Origin: Bacillus ndiopicus
Lineage (GTDB): Bacteria > Bacillota > Bacilli > Bacillales_A > Planococcaceae
Direction: 5' to 3'
Assembly: GCF_000612805.1 (NCBI RefSeq)
Contig: NZ_HG964408.1
Location: 1 to 64,000, forward strand
DNA length: 64,000 bases
Part shown: positions 63,724 to 64,000 of the stretch, piece after piece
Numbering within the stretch: the stretch's first letter is position 1
Layout of the letters: the number at the start of each line of letters is the position of its first letter
The notes under the pieces: model-generated
Seen by the model: only the letters and a program-made list of their open reading frames with translations
The model's database searches: none
What the model was told of the DNA's origin: nothing
Made by a program: the position numbers and the translations under genes

Positions 63724-64000
63724 ATGCGTTACTTAACAGCAGGAGAGTCACACGGACCACAATTAACAACTATTATTGAAGGGTTACCATCATTGTTGCC
63801 ATTAACAGCCGAGCATATAAATCATGATTTAAAGCGTCGTCAAGGTGGGCATGGTCGTGGTCGTCGTATGCAAATCGAAACAGATACAGTCGAAATCGTA
63901 GCAGGTGTACGTCATGGGAAAACGCTTGGTTCACCCGTTGCATTAGTAGTAACAAATGATGATTGGAAGCATTGGACGAAAATTATGGGAGCAGAGCCGT
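63724..64000 (+). CDS. aroC: Chorismate synthase (3' end outside the window)
   Basis: First 92 residues only. [14 protein letters not shown] and [19 protein letters not shown] (with the catalytic His10-type residue and the FMN/EPSP-binding arginines) and [15 protein letters not shown] identify chorismate synthase, which converts EPSP to chorismate. In B. subtilis the gene is called aroF and heads the aromatic supraoperon that continues to trp genes. ATG with GAAGGGAGA upstream. Confidence 0.96.
   Translation, partial: MRYLTAGESHGPQLTTIIEGLPSLLPLTAEHINHDLKRRQGGHGRGRRMQIETDTVEIVAGVRHGKTLGSPVALVVTNDDWKHWTKIMGAEP

Overview
The window looks like chromosomal DNA of a low-GC, endospore-forming Firmicute. 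I infer a Planococcaceae-type Bacillales (Lysinibacillus/Solibacillus-like). The reasons are AT-rich codon use, AGGAGG-type ribosome sites, sporulation and germination genes (spoIVA, sleB, ypeB), and a gene order that follows the Bacillus subtilis block rluB-resABCDE-sigX-rsiX / ribU / fer / ypbB-recS-ypbE-ypbG-ypdA / prsW-sleB-ypeB-ypfA-cmk-ypfD-der-gpsA-yphE-yphF-spoIVA-hbs-folE-mtrB-hepS-menG-hepT-ndk-cheR-aroC. The genus is an inference; no rRNA, tRNA, transposase, integrase or CRISPR array was seen.

Layout. 1-420: a degenerate tandem repeat and a copy of a dispersed hairpin element. 423-9410: rluB, cytochrome c maturation (resABC), the ResDE two-component system, and a SigX/RsiX pair with a matching autoregulatory promoter. 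9450-10865: a dispersed element, an FMN riboswitch with terminator, and the riboflavin transporter ribU. 10900-30000 is the accessory-rich part: GNAT; an SgrR-like regulator divergent from an MFS pump; a LexA-boxed uvrX-yolD cassette with two tandem unknown small genes; a Bcr/CflA pump; an XRE regulator/ABC exporter operon; a glucosaminidase; a polysaccharide deacetylase; a YitT protein; a DinB-like protein; and a divergent quinone-response cluster with two MhqR-type operators. It ends with fabI, which has a FapR site. 30000-36400: ferredoxin, an MHYT hybrid kinase/receiver/HD-GYP signalling operon, and a queF-queC-transporter operon carrying two preQ1-I riboswitches. 36780-64000: the conserved block, interrupted by a small membrane protein, a ypdA remnant, a signal-peptidase-like protein, ansA, a lipoprotein and three tandem small coiled-coil membrane proteins. 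The window ends inside aroC.

How the genes work together: ResABC mature c-type cytochromes under ResDE. HepS/MenG/HepT make menaquinone for the same respiratory chain. SleB/YpeB and SpoIVA serve spore germination and coat assembly. FolE, QueF, QueC and the transporter link GTP-derived pterin and 7-deazaguanine metabolism. The most unusual observations are an apparent AUU start codon for spoIVA, two preQ1 riboswitches in one operon, a modular family of hairpin-rich intergenic elements all on the same strand, a triplicated family of small TM/coiled-coil proteins, and an uncharacterised tandem gene pair behind a twin-LexA-box uvrX cassette.
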